DNA of 64,000 nucleotides from Chamaelirium japonicum (GCA_947650365.1 OX393557.1:29191298-29255297); one strand, 5' to 3'. Positions 1 to 12,359 are shown, counted from the stretch's first letter. Made by a program: numbers and translations. The notes: generated by a model not told the origin, from the letters alone.

Positions 1-36
1 ATATTAACTCATCTATTTATTTTATATGTCCAACAG

Positions 37-637
37 ACACAGTCCTTGGGCCATGAGCCTAATAGGATTGACCTTTTTGAGGCCTCTAGGAGGCGGCGTA
101 TCGATGGGGCATTTCTGGACGACAGGGTTGCCTCGCAAGTGGTAAGTAATTAAATTACTGTTAATATATTCTTATACATATGCCATAAAATATCATTGAA
201 TATCATTAGTTGTTTTTATATAGGAGAGGATGCGACTTCTGGTGACCCCGTCGGGCGAGGCCGGCTCCTCCTCCAGCTCAGTATCTATCGACTCAGCGAT
301 GGATACTGTGCTGAGACCTGCCACGCACGGCCGTGTCCTCTGTACGGGCCTTGGAGTCACGCCCTCCTCCTACTTTGGACGAGAGGGTATGCGCTCGAGG
401 GCACGGGACACCCAGACCGGTGCTATCACTCAGCTGCAGTCTGCGCTAGACGCGGAGCGAGAGCAGAGGCAGGCCCTCGAGCAGAGGATTGAGGCGGAGC
501 GAGAGCAGAGGCGGGCCCTCGAGCAGAGGGTTGAGGCGGAGAAGAAGGCCCTAGATGAGGAAAGAGAAGCTCGCAGGGAACTGGAGCGTAAATTTTATAA
601 ATTCATAAGCCGATCTAGCGGTGGCTCATCCTCATGA
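37..637 (+). CDS. CACTA transposase C-terminal exons (Ptta/En/Spm type), partial
   Basis: Two exons are legible: about 37-141, ending at a GTAAGT donor, and 224-637, following a TATAG acceptor and ending in TGA. The frame is continuous across the intron. The first exon encodes a pattern of the type G-x-E-P-x-x-x-x-L-F-x-A-S ... D-G-x-F-x-D, which resembles the plant transposase Ptta/En/Spm (Transposase_24) motif with its TH residues changed to AS. The second exon holds a Ser-rich stretch and then a heptad-like coiled coil (repeated AEREQR / ALEQR units), typical of the C-terminus of these proteins. The start of the gene lies outside the window. No stop or frameshift interrupts the visible part, so the full copy could be autonomous, but that cannot be judged here. 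Confidence 0.75.
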
Positions 638-2240
638 TCAGGTACTTACTAATCTTTATAATATTAGCAAAAAATATGAATCTTACTAATTTGAGTTTAG
701 ATCATATTATCACAATTATGATTTTCCAACACTTAGACTCGAAATATGAATCTTAATAATTCCAACTTAAAATTATCGGATGCCGATCCGATGACGATCG
801 GATCGAATCCAAACCTATTTCATATCCGAAACACGCTAAGTTATGATTTTCCAACACTTAGACTCTAAATCGGTGAATCGGAGCGTAAATTGGTCAAATA
901 TCCAATTAGAACCCGCTCGCAAGTCCGAAATACGGAATAATTCCAAGTTGGAATTATCGGATGCCGATCCGATGACGATCGGATCGAATTCAAACCTATT
1001 TCATATCCGAAACACGCTAAGTTATGATTTTCCAACACTTAGACTCTAAATCGGTGAATCGGAGCGTAAATTGGTCAAATATCCAATTAGAACCCGCTCG
1101 CAAGTCCGAAATACGGAATAATTCCAACTTCGAATTATCGGATGCCGATCCGATGACGATCGGATCGAATCCAAACCTATTTCATATCCGAAACACGCTA
1201 ACTTATGATTTTCCAACACTTAGACTCTAAATCGGTGAATCGGAGCGTAAATTGGTCAAATATCCAATTAGAACCCGCTCGCAAGTCCGAAATACGGAAT
1301 AATTCCAACTTCGAATTATCGGATGCCGATCCGATGACGATCGGATCGAATCCAAACCTAGCTATTTCATATCCGAAACACGCTAAGTTATGATTTTCCA
1401 ACACTTAGACTCTAAATCGGTGAATCGGAGCATAAATTGGTCAAATATCCAATTAGAACCCGCTCGCAAGTTCGAAATACGGAATAATTCCAACTTCGAA
1501 TTATCGGATGCCGATCCGATGACGATCGGATCGAATCCAAACCTATTTCATATCCGAAACACGCTAACTTATGATTTTCCAACACTTAGACTCTAAATCG
1601 GTGAATCAGAGCGTAAATTGGTCAAATATCCAATTAGAACCCGCTCGCTAGTCCGAAATATGGAATAATTCCAACTTCGAATTATCGGATGCCGATCCGA
1701 TGACGATCAGATCGAATCCAAACCTATTTCATATCCGAAACACGCTAACTTATGATTTTCCAACACTTAGACTCTAAATCGGTGAATCAGAGCGTAAATT
1801 GGTCAAATATCCAATTAGAACCCGCTCGCAAGTCTGTAATACGGAATAATTCCAACTTCAAATTATCGGATGCCGATCCGATGACGATCGGATCGAATCC
1901 AAACCTATTTCATATCCGAAACACGCTAAGTTATGATTTTCCAACACTTAGACTCTAAATCGGTGAATCGGAGCGTAAATTGGTCAAATATCCAATTAGA
2001 ACCCACTCTGGAATAATTCCAACTTCGAATTATCGGATGCCGATCCGATGACGATCGGATCGAATCCAAACCTAGCTATTTCATATCCGAAACACGCTAA
2101 CTTATGATTTTCCAACACTTAGACTCTAAATCGGTGAATCGGAGCGTAAATTGGTCAAATATCCAATTAGAACCCGCTCGCAAGTCCGAAATACGGAATA
2201 ATTCCAAGTTGGAATTATCGGATGCCGATCCGATGACGAT

Positions 2241-3166
2241 TGTGGGGGAAAATCTTCGTGCCGACCCGAAGACTCTCGCAGCACCAGTCAATTGGAGTTG
2301 AAGTTGACGTCGAAGATCGTTGATCGATCTGTTGATGGAAGTTGGATCTGTTGATGGAAGTTGAAGCCTTTTGATATGTCAATAGAAAGTGATATGCAAT
2401 CAGAGAGATTGTGACACGAGATGTGATCTCGGAGTTCAGCCGAAGCCTACGTCTCCGTGCTATAGGGAGCAACCCGAATTCACTAACACTTCAGTTGAAG
2501 TGACCTCGACAGGCCGAGTGTCACTGAAAACCCTCTGATCTCTTTTAAGGAGAAAAGAAGATCAAGGAGAGATGATAGATCAGAAGTTGAAAATCCCAGA
2601 GCTCTGGTTCTGAAAGTCAGATCTCAGAGTGGAAATCAGAATTTTTGGATCCTTTTACATTCGAAGGCACTGCTATTTATAGGATTCTCTGGTGGGAATT
2701 CTGGGTTAAATGGCGGTTTCTGCCGTCGTATCTGGGGATTCTCCAGGTAAAGCTAGCGGGCCCCGCTACCGTCTTCTGGGGGATTCCACAGGCTCGTGGG
2801 CCTTCCGGGCAGGGCCGGTGGGCCCCACGGTGGTCCTCGTGGGCCCACCAGGCAGGGCCGGTGGGTCCCGTGGTAGTCTTCGTGGGCCCACCAAGCAGGG
2901 CCGGTGGGTCCCGTGGTAGTCTTCGTGGGCCCACCAGGCAGGGCCGGTGGGTCCCGTGGTAGTCTTCGTGGGCCCACCAGGCAGGGCTGGTGGGTCCAGT
3001 GGTAGTCTTCGTGGGCCCACCAGGCAGGGCCGGTGGGTCCCGTGGTAGTCTTCGTGGGCCCACCAGGCAGGGCTGGTGGGTCCAGTGGTAGTCTTCGTGG
3101 GCCCACCAGGCAGGGCCGGTGGGTCCCGTGGTAGTTGGTAGACTTCTGCCAAAATTTGCACCCACA
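2241..3166 (-). mobile_element. Solo LTR of a Ty3/gypsy element
   Basis: A 926-bp insertion interrupts a satellite monomer. On the plus strand it starts TGTGGGGGAAAATC and ends TTTGCACCCACA, so it has TG...CA termini in either reading. It is flanked by a perfect 5-bp duplication, ACGAT, at 2236-2240 and 3167-3171. No internal retroelement sequence is present, which is the signature of LTR-LTR recombination. Its ends and internal 43-bp repeats resemble the LTR at 44845-45510, so it comes from a related family. The minus orientation is inferred from that resemblance. Confidence 0.9.
2795..3138. repeat. 43-bp minisatellite inside the solo LTR
   Basis: Eight tandem copies of a 43-bp unit built around CGTGGGCCCACCAGGCAGGG and GGTGGGTCCCGTGGTAGTC. 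The first copy is the most diverged; several inner copies are identical or differ at one to three positions. The similar LTR at 44845-45510 has about four diverged copies of the same unit, so copy number varies between family members. The long ORFs across this stretch are by-products of the repeat. Confidence 0.9.
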
Positions 3167-5947
3167 ACGATCGGATCGAATCCAAACCTATTTCATATCC
3201 GAAACACGCTAAGTTATGATTTTCCAACACTTAGACTCTAAATCGGTGAATCGGAGCTTAAATTGGTCAAATATCCAATTAGAACCCGCTCGCAAGTCCG
3301 AAATACGGAATAATTCCAACTTCGAATTATCGGATGCCGATCCGATGACGATCGGATCGAATCCAAACCTATTTCATATCCGAAACACGCTAAGTTATGA
3401 TTTTCCAACACTTAGACTTTAAATCGGTGAATCGGAGCGTAAATTGGTCAAATATCCAATTAGAACCCGCTCGCAAGTCCGAAATACGGAATAATTCCAA
3501 CTCCGAATTATCGGATGCCGATCCGATGACGATCGGATCGAATCCAAACCTATTTCATATCCGAAACACGCTAAGTTATGATTTTCCAACACTTAGACTC
3601 TAAATCGGTGAATCGGAGCGTAAATTGGTCAAATATCCAATTAGAACCCGCTCGCAAGTCCGAAATACGGAATAATTCCAACTTCAAATTATCGGATGCC
3701 GATCCGATAATGATCGGATCGAATCCAAACCTATTTCATATCCGAAACACGCTAAGTTATGATTTTCCAACACTTAGACTCTAAATCGGTGAATCGGAGC
3801 GTAAATTGGTCAAATATCCAATTAGAACCCGCTCGCAAGTCCGAAATACGGAATAATTCCAACTTCGAATTATCGGATGCCGATCCGATGACGATCGGAT
3901 CGAATCCAAACCTAGCTATTTCATATCCGAAACACGCTAAGTTATGATTTTCCAACACTTAGACTCTAAATCGGTGAATCGGAGCGTTAATTGGTCAAAT
4001 ATCCAATTAGAACCCGCTCGCAAGTCCGAAATACGGAATAATTCCAACTTCGAATTATCGGATGCCGATCCGTTAACGATCGGATCGAATCCAAACCTAT
4101 TTCATATCCGAAACACGCTAACTTATGATTTTCCAACACTTAGACTCTAAATCGGTGAATCGGAGCGTAAATTGGTCAAATATCCAATTAGAACCCGCTC
4201 GCAAGTCCGAAATACGGAATAATTCCAACTTCGAATTATCGGATGCCGATCCGATGACGATCGGATCGAATCCAAACCTATTTCATATCCGAAACACGCT
4301 AAGTTATGATTTTCCAACACTTTGACTCTAAATCGGTGAATCGGAGCGTAAATTGGTCAAATATCCAATTAGAACCCGCTCGCAAGTCCGAAATACGGAA
4401 TAATTCCAACTTCGAATTATCGGATGCCGATCCGATAAAGATCGGATCGAATCCAAACCTATTTCATATCCGAAACATGCTAGGTTATGATTTTCCAACA
4501 CTTAGACTCTAAATCGGTGAATCGGAGCGTAAATTGGTCAAATATCCAATTAGAACCCGCTCGCAAGTCCGAAATACGGAATAATTCCAACTTCGAATTA
4601 TCGGATGCCGATCCGATGACGATCGGATCGAATCCAAACCTAGCAATTTCATATCCGAAACACGCTAAGTTATGATTTTCCAACACTTTGACTCTAAATC
4701 GGTGAATCGGAGCATAAATTGGTCAAATATCCAATTAGAACCTGCTCGCAAGTCCGAAATACGGAATAATTCAAACTTCGAATTATCGGATGCCGATCCG
4801 ATGACGATCGGATCGAATCCAAACCTATTTCATATCCGAAACACGCTAACTTATGATTTTCCAACACTTAGACTCTAAATCGGTGAATCGGAGCGTAAAT
4901 TGGTCAAATATCCAATTAGAACCCGCTCGCAAGTCCGAAATACGGAATAATTCCAACTTTGAATTATCGGATGCCGATCCGATAACGATCGGATCAAATC
5001 CAAACCTATTTCATATCCGAAACACGCTAACTTATGATTTTCCAACACTTAGACTCTAAATCGGTGAATCGGAGCGTAAATTGGTCAAATATCCAATTAG
5101 AACCCGCTCGCAAGTCTGAAATACGGAATAATTCTAACTTCGAATTATCGGATGCCGATCCGATGACGATCGGATCGAATCCAAACCTATTTCATATCCG
5201 AAACACGCTAAGTTATGATTTTCCAACACTTAGACTCTAAATCGGTGAATCGGAGCGTAAATTGGTCAAATATCCAATTAGAACCCGCTCGCAAGTCCGA
5301 AATACGGAATAATTCCAACTTCGAATTATCGGATGCCGATCCGATGACGATCGGATCGAATCCAAACCTAGCTATTTCATATCCGAAACACGCTAACTTA
5401 TGATTTTCCAACACTTAGACTCTAAATCGGTGAATCGGAGCGTAAATTGGTCAAATATCCAATTAGAACCCGCTCGCAAGTCCGAAATACGGAATAATTC
5501 CAACTTCGAATTATCGGATGCCGATCCGATGACGATCGGATCGAATCCAAACCTATTTCATATCCGAAACACGCTAAGTTATGATTTTCCAACACTTAGA
5601 CTCTAAATCGGTGAATCGGAGCGTAAATTGGTCAAATATCCAATTAGAACCCGCTCGCAAGTCCGAAATACGGAATAATTCCAAGTTACAATTATCGGAT
5701 GCCGATCCGATGACGATCGGATCGAATCCAAACCTATTTCATATCCGAAACACGGTAAGTTATGATTTTCCAACACTTAGACACTAAATCGGTGAATCGG
5801 AGCGTAAATTGGTCAAATATCCAATTAGAACCCGCTCGCAAGTCCGAAATACGGAATAATTCCAACTTCGAATTATCGGATGCCGATCCGATCGAATCCA
5901 AAACTATTTCAAAACCGAAACACGCTAACTTATCATTTTTTAACGCT

Positions 5948-6407
5948 TAGACTCAGTTATAGATATAAACCATTTTCTTAACAAATACATGTTAATTGCA
6001 GGAGCAGGGCGGCGTCAAGGGATCGATGAGAGCACCAGCGTTGGTGGTGGGCGGGCGTGGTTGAGATAGGGCAGCGTCAGGGGATCGATGAGAGCACCAG
6101 CGTTGGTGGCGGGCGGGGGTGGTTGAGATAGGGCATGTATCATCTCTCAGTTCTGGATTGTGTAAATATTATTTTGTAATATGTGGTTATTTTTTGTTCT
6201 TGTCTATAATTGTCGGCCGGGTACTGTGGTAATATTTGATAATTTGCTGTAATTTTTTTATTAATTTAGGTAATATTTTAAAATTTGTGGTAATATTTTA
6301 TAAATTGTGGTAATATTTGATAAATTGTGGTAATATATTGTGGTATTGTTGTAAATCACAGGAATTAAATAACATTATTTAGATAAATTTATTTTAAAAA
6401 AAACATA
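5948..6407 (+). other. CACTA-1 spacer between satellite and subterminal repeats
   Basis: No gene is seen. The stretch starts with a tandem pair of about 65 bp around GATCGATGAGAGCACCAGCG (6000-6130), followed by AT-rich DNA with repeated GGTAATATTTGATAAATTG motifs. An almost identical segment follows the satellite in CACTA-2 at 40690-41150, so it is a fixed part of this family. Confidence 0.7.
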
Positions 6408-6959
6408 CTTATTACCGACGGAAATTAATTATACCGTCGGTAATAATGGTTTTATTTTTTTTCAATTATAAATAATTTGCCGACGGTCATATATTATCCG
6501 TCGGTAATATATATATTAGTACCGACGGGCAATATATATATACGTCGGTAATATATATAGTATTACCGACGGATATATAATATTTGTCGGTAATATATAT
6601 ATTATTACCGACGGGCAATATATATATTCGTCGGTAATATATATAGTATTACCGACAGTACAGACCATAACAGTCGGTAAAATGCTTATATATTACCGAC
6701 GTATTAGTAAGTTTCGTCGGTAATAATATATTATATTAATTTTTAAATAATTAAATATTACCGATGGCTTTAAAATTACCGTCGGTATTAATTATTATTA
6801 CCGACGGTAATATTTGGTCCGTCGTATTGTTTTCCCCGACGCCTTTTTTCCCGACAGCCAGCGACGGAAATATCTTCCGTCGCTATAGAACATTACCGAC
6901 GGAATTTTAATATTACCGACGGATATTGTCCGTCGGTAATAACTGTTTTTTTTGTAGTG
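6408..6959 (+). repeat. CACTA-1 3' subterminal repeats and terminal inverted repeat
   Basis: Many copies of TTACCGACGG and its complement CCGTCGGTAA alternate with AT-rich spacers, often as facing pairs that could form stems. The block ends with the complement of CACTACAAAAAAAACAGTT at 6959. In CACTA elements such subterminal motifs are binding sites for the element-encoded TnpA-like protein; this role is taken from the family and is not shown here. Confidence 0.9.
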
Positions 6960-6984
6960 TCTCTCTCTCTCTGGATTGACTGTG

Positions 6985-7190
6985 GGATTTGAGGGGCGAT
7001 CGAAGGTTTTGAGGGTTGCGCGATGATCCGATACAGGTTTTGGGAGACGATTGGAGCGATCGAAGGTTTTGAGGGATGCGCAACAATCCGATGCAGGTTT
7101 TGGGAGACAATCGGGGGATTTGAGGGGTGATCGATAGCCCTTCGGTATTTGGGGGGGGGGGGGGCGATCGAAGGTTCTGAGACAGCGAGG
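6985..7190. repeat. Degenerate tandem repeat, about 65 bp
   Basis: Two to three imperfect copies of a unit containing GCGATCGAAGGTTTTGAGGG and CAGGTTTTGGGAGACGAT lie just outside the CACTA-1 end, with a G-run at 7151-7164. CT microsatellites flank the block. No coding function is evident. Confidence 0.6.
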
Positions 7191-7904
7191 GTAACCCAAA
7201 TCTGGTAACAACTCTCTCTCTCTCTCTCTCAATCTGGTAACAGAACCCCTCTAGCTCTCTCTCTCTCTCTCTCTATCTTAGGTAATCATCAGGATGATCA
7301 GTCAATCATATTGCTTGGGCCACAGATGTGATTCAAGATAGGTACTTTTGAATTACAATTTGGATCCTTACAAGTTCATGATTGTTTCCATGAATCCAAC
7401 CAAAGAAGATTTTTTGATGTGTCCCCTGTTTTGTAGTTTAAACGGGGGTGGAACCAATGTCGAGGGCAAGGTGCTCGACGAGATGATTAGGTATTTTATA
7501 TGATTTTGTGAAACAATTCATCTTTTTCTATCTGAAATATGTAAATCAATTCAACTTCCCCTTTCTATATTTCTCTTTCAATTTCTTCTCTATATTTCTC
7601 TCTGTCTCTCTCTCCCTCTTTCTCTCTCTCATTTGATTTTGTTTGAAGGCTGCTATAAATATGTGCCTATCATTCTTAATCTAATGTCCAAAAGTTTGAA
7701 CCCATACAATTTGATCCAAAATAGAGCAAACCCAAGAAGCGAAGCCACCCAAACCCAGTAGTAGATAACTCCGAATTTGATTAAGAGGACGGATTCCAGG
7801 CAAAATCCCCGTGGGTGTGTGTGTGTGTGTGTGTGTGTGTTGCAAATCCTTAGGTATGTATGCTGCAATCTGACGTCTCCATCTTCGATTACTTTCTGGC
7901 ATAG

Positions 7905-8204
7905 TTTGGATCCATTCCACTAATGCCAGCACAAGCAATGACTCAGCAGGTATGTGATGGCATGTTTTTGTTTGTTTTTATCTTATATTTTGGTATGCAT
8001 GGATAGTAAAGTATTTGTTTTCCTATTATAACGATTAGGCAACAAGGCATGCACGCCGTGTATACGTTGGAGGCCTCCTACCTATGGCAAATGAGCAAGT
8101 ATCTTCCCCTATATCTTTTACCTGTTAGCTTCCATACAAGTGCTAAATTTATATAATTTTGGCCTTCGAAACAGTCAATTGTTACATTTTTCAGCCGTAT
8201 TATA
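7905..8204 (+). pseudogene. U2AF65: U2AF large subunit (U2AF65) fragment, three decayed exons
   Basis: U2AF65 binds the polypyrimidine tract at 3' splice sites. Three consecutive exon pieces are legible in order and on one strand. Exon a, ending 7949 before GTATGT, encodes LMPAQAMTQQ. Exon b, 8039-8098 between TTAG and GTATC, encodes ATRHARRVYVGG and MANEQ, covering the RNP2-type VYVGG of RRM1. Exon c starts at 8175 after ACAG and encodes SIVTFFS, then decays. An upstream CAG has become TAG, in VSGLLPMANEQ-type context one proline has become leucine, and the rest of the RRMs is absent. The exon-intron order shows it derives from genomic DNA, not from mRNA. It is a broken duplicate or captured fragment, not a working gene. 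Confidence 0.75.
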
Positions 8205-8714
8205 CGAGTCTTTTTCTCTTTTATTTTTATAGCCCAAAATCCAAGATATGGTGTAGTGTTTTGTATCTTTTTTTTTTCTTTCTAGAGTAAATATGAAGCA
8301 ATGCAAATCGAGTACATCTTTTTCTCTTTTTTAGCCCTAAATCTGGACCCAATTTGGATTTTTTTAATCTTCTTTCATTCCCTTGGTGAATATGAAGATT
8401 CCGAACCAATGCAAATGGAATAGTTTTAAAAAAAAATTTCCTTATTTTTTGTTGTAGCCCTGCCCTAAAGCTAGAGTTTTTCCAATCCCATTAATAGAAG
8501 AACCAACTTTACTTGATTATGCATTTGAACTTTGAACTTTGAAGGTCTTCCAAATTTTTTTGGAGCTTCAAATACTGCTATGTTTTATGCCATATTCTTC
8601 ATTTTTAACGATTCAAGATCATTCATCTTTTTATAATTTCCTATCAGTTTTGTTTTAAAAACCATAGACCATGTTGTGAGGGATGCATATCCTCTAATCC
8701 TTTGTTCTATCCAG

Positions 8715-8855
8715 TTTGCAGTATTATATGAAGTACGTTATAATACTGGTATTCAGAGGATGATAATCATAAATGCAGTTGCAAAATCTATTCCGCAGCC
8801 GCATAAAGTGAATTTAAAAACCCAAGATAAGACCATTGTAGTTCAAATTGTCAAG
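8715..8855 (+). pseudogene. THUMP-domain protein (THUMPD1/Tan1-like) single-exon fragment
   Basis: A 141-bp stretch, open in one frame, lies between a TATCCAG acceptor and a GTAAAT donor. It encodes a THUMP-domain segment with NTGIQRM, AVAKSIPQPHKV and DKTIVVQIVK, patterns conserved in THUMPD1/Tan1, the RNA-binding partner of tRNA cytidine acetylation. No neighbouring exon of that gene could be read, so only one exon is present. It follows the U2AF65 pieces on the same strand. Both appear to be genomic fragments moved to this site. The protein identity is recognised from motif memory and not from a search. Confidence 0.65.
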
Positions 8856-8859
8856 GTAA

Positions 8860-10320
8860 ATATGACTGTCTTATCTTTGCCTGATGCTGTATAATTTCTT
8901 ACTCTTCAGGAGTACTTCAAGAAACTGGACTTGGTTATTTAGCAACAATAGCAGCTGCAATTTTTAAGAGTTTTGTCAACCAGAATAATCTTTTCTTGCA
9001 TGACCATCTTATTATGTGGTGCATCTTATAGTCCTACTGAACTCTACCCTTCCGTTGTCAGTCAATTTGATGGAATCAATTTAGAAATTCATATGATGCT
9101 ATGGAATTACATGATTTTCTTTTAAAAAGTTTACCTCATGGTGCGTTGTTAAGCAATTTGATCAGCAACTTTCATGGAAATTTGAGTGATTTGGGTATGG
9201 GTTGTTCTTTTTCTGATCATGAACCATTAGTCTTGGATATAAGTTTCCTTGCTATAGTTGTTTATGTTACTTAGGGTAAAATAATAATAGTGTTTCTTCA
9301 TCTCAGTTGGAGCTTCTAATGGAGTGAAATTCAAAGGAGAAAATTGGACAATATTTTTGTATGTTTTATTAAAAAGGGCTGGTCTTCGAGAGAGTGCAGC
9401 AACCATTTGTTTCCTACATGTTGGCAAATCCTTTGATCGCAGTTTTCATCTCCAGGATCCAACCGACTTGGCTGTCACCATTTTTTTTTGTCTTTTAATA
9501 GATTTAAGGTACAGGAAACATGTCATTCTCTGTAGCCCATCTCATGCCGCGAAAAATAGTATGATAACTTTAGAGTAATCAGCATTACCGCTTATGGAGA
9601 TTTTCTTTTTTTAACTCAAGAGGCTTTGTGTCTTTTTTACTACAGGTTCTTTTCTCGAACATCAATGCATACGAGGTACGTGGTCTAAACTCAAATCGAG
9701 GCTAATCCCTATTGAAGATCAATACCTTCCCCCCCCCCATTGGCTGGTGGCTGTGTTATGATTTTTATTTATATGGCTCAGGTGGATCTTGGGGCAAATG
9801 CGAAACACTGTTTTTGTCGAGCTGGTGATCTGCTAGCGATGGTCAAATAGATATAATAGAGAGCATCAACTTTATCAATCCGTAGCAAAATTGTTTTTTT
9901 TTTTTACTTCCCTTCTCTTTCTTTTTGTGTACTGATGTAAATTTGTCATTTTCAACTTCTCAATCTTTGTTTATATGTATTGATGTAAATTCTTTAGTTT
10001 TCCCATGTTAATTCTCTAAAAGAAAACTCTTCGTCGAGCTCTCTATGTTTCCATGTAAACTCTTATCTCTTTCTTTCTCATCTTTATAGTTTGTTGTGTT
10101 CGCAGTCGGCCACAAGCCTCAAAATTGGCATAACTTAATTTAATTTTTTGTTGTTCGCTAACCCGTACATTTTATTAAGTGGATGAATCCTAATAGGAAC
10201 ATGGGTAGTTTTTCAAGACTGGGTAAGACATTCTGATGGGGAAACTTTGTTTCATGGGATTTGCTAAGCTTCGATCTCCATGGGGTTTCGTTACGCTCGG
10301 GACTGAAGGTTTGGTAGAAT
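8860..10320. other. AT-rich DNA without recognisable gene
   Basis: Stops are frequent in all frames and no protein domain is recognised. Short stretches with plausible AG/GT borders occur (for example 8908-8990 and 9780-9850). They may be further decayed exons of the fragments upstream, but none could be assigned. Confidence 0.4.
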
Positions 10321-10330
10321 ATGTGGCCAT

Positions 10331-10716
10331 GGAATACTATTTTTTGATCAAGGAAGATGTTGAGGCAAACAAAGTCAGACCAATGCATAGGCAATAGCAG
10401 GGCGGGTGAGGAAAATGTTTATAAGATTTTCTCTATCCCAAAAACCCGGGTATTGAGATGAAGTTCCATCATACATATAAGGATCATTTCCACCCTCTAC
10501 AAAACCTGGGTGTTGAGATGGTCATGGAATACTATTTTTTGATCAAGGAAGATGTTGAGGCAAACAAAGCCAGACCAATGCATAGGCAATAGCAGGGCGG
10601 GTGAGGGAAAGGTGTATGAGATTTACTCTATCCCAAAACCCGGGTATTAAGATGAAGTTCCATCGTACATATAAGGATCATTTCCACCCTCTACAAAACC
10701 TGGGTGTTGAGATGGT
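10331..10716. repeat. 195-bp tandem duplication
   Basis: Two direct copies about 195 bp apart start with GGAATACTATTTTTTGATC at 10331 and 10526. They share CAATGCATAGGCAATAGCAG and the end AACCTGGGTGTTGAGATGG. They differ at only a handful of positions, so the duplication is fairly recent. No gene is seen in the unit. Confidence 0.85.
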
Positions 10717-11384
10717 CACACCGGTTAGTCCCCTTACAAGCCGGTTTTGTGAGGAAGTGGGTATCCAAGGTAAACATACCAAGATCTTATGCGTGATGCA
10801 TGAATAAGATGCTCTCTTTTTCCCATTTCAATCCATGGTTTGTCTGTTTATATAGTGAAGTTATTCAGCGGATAAGAAGTGCCAAAAATGAGGGGGTCTT
10901 TTTGGCTCATGTTACACAACAATCCTTTTTTCTTAGAAATATTTTCATTAATTGTGTAGAGATTTCTCACTATATTAAGCATTATTGATGAGATCCTAGC
11001 AATCTCCCAATTCCGGGTGGTTAAGGGTCCGTTCATTTAGCGAGACATAAATGGGATGAGAAATTCATTTGCTTGAGACATTCATGGGCAAGGACAATGA
11101 TGTCTCGGGAAACTAAATGTCATGTTTTTTTTAGCAGAGAGAGAGAGAGAGAGAGATTGCACCGACACTTTAATAAGTCAGTCTTACTGTATGTATAGAA
11201 TTAAGGTTAAAGTTAGGATTACATGTAAAGATAAAATAAATTGTGACTTGGTGTTAATCATCGATAATAAAGGTGGGGGCGATAAACTTTATCGGCAACG
11301 CCTACATTGATGTTGGTGTCCCAATTTAGTGAAAGTGATCGCTGCATATAAATATCAGTGCCGCCAAACAAATGTTTTCTCCCC

Positions 11385-11510
11385 CGTCGATTGTGGGCGC
11401 CTTCACATAATGTCGGCGCCCCACCAAACGTTGGTGCATTCATAGAATGTGGGTGCCCCAGTAGAATTTGGACACCCTCACCGAATGTGCGTGCCGACAT
11501 AATCTTCAGT
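11385..11510. repeat. Degenerate tandem repeat, about 19 bp
   Basis: About six imperfect units follow the scheme G-G-(C/T)-G-C-C ... AATGTG, for example around GGCGCCTTCACATAATGTC, GTGCATTCATAGAATGTGG and ACACCCTCACCGAATGTGC. Similar phrases recur at 12630-12690 and 13565-13640, suggesting one decayed low-complexity family across this region. Confidence 0.5.
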
Positions 11511-11541
11511 ATTGTTTAGCACTAAACGTGAAGGCCAAGAT

Positions 11542-11544
<3 letters not shown>

Positions 11545-11605
<61 letters not shown>
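11545..11605. repeat. (CT)n microsatellite
   Basis: About 30 uninterrupted CT dinucleotides. ORFs reading Leu-Ser or Glu-Arg repeats here are by-products. Confidence 0.97.
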
Positions 11606-11608
<3 letters not shown>

Positions 11609-12056
11609 CCATTATTATTGTATTAAATGAACCCCTCCTTTTTTTTGTGTGGGTTTCAGATTTAAAACAATATTTTTTTTTTGTTCCCATCGAGTGATTT
11701 TATTACAGAAAGTGGCCAAGTGTGCTCACTGAAGAGGGCGGTGGGAGTGGGGGGAGGCGATGCTCAAGGTTGTGTTGCCGCTGAAGGCGGTCCGAATGTG
11801 TTTTGCTGCCAAAGGTAGCCGTTGCAGTGCCGAAAGGCACGGGCATTCATATATAGACTAATCAAATATTACTATTGTTATTTTCGCTCAAAAAATATTG
11901 TTTTTACCCTCAAAATATTGTTCTCTTGCTAAAAAAATCATCACTTTTAAATTATTATTGCCACCTTTAAAATATTGCCTCTTCCCTCAAAATTTTATCA
12001 CACCCTCAAAATATTTTTGTCGCCCTCAAAATCTTTTGCGAGCCGGCAGGCACGGG

Positions 12057-12359
<303 letters not shown>

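Larger units (their letters stand above)
717..5947 (+). repeat. 181-bp satellite array inside CACTA-1 (block 1)
   Basis: About 24 head-to-tail copies of a 181-bp unit occur, recognisable by ATGATTTTCCAACACTTAG and GCCGATCCGATGACGATCGG. The array is broken at 2241-3166 by a solo LTR. Some units carry a 4-bp GCTA insertion (185 bp) at 1361, 2075, 3915, 4643 (as GCAA) and 5371. The last three are exactly 728 bp apart, which is 3 x 181 + 185, so part of the array is a four-unit higher-order repeat. Each unit contains a 68-codon ORF; because 181 is not a multiple of three, successive copies fall in different frames. The first copies at the left edge are degenerate and shortened. Confidence 0.95.
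1..6959 (+). mobile_element. CACTA (En/Spm) element CACTA-1, right-hand part
   Basis: The element runs off the left edge of the window. What is visible is the 3' end of a plant transposase gene, a 181-bp satellite array, a spacer and a subterminal region dense in CCGACGG / CCGTCGG motifs, ending at 6959 in the complement of CACTACAAAAAAAACAG. The CACTA terminus and short inverted subterminal repeats define the superfamily. From 5948 to the end it is nearly identical to the right part of the element at 32174-41590, so both belong to one family. The left end and hence the 3-bp target duplication cannot be seen; the right flank is TCT. Confidence 0.9.

Noticed and set aside
2677-3230. Pro/Gly-rich ORFs of 105-162 codons in three frames
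   Set aside because: By-products of the 43-bp repeat inside a solo LTR.
843-5950. The series of 62-68 codon ORFs as a family of small genes
   Set aside because: They are one ORF repeated in a non-coding satellite. Frame changes from unit to unit and antisense ORFs of the same length coexist.
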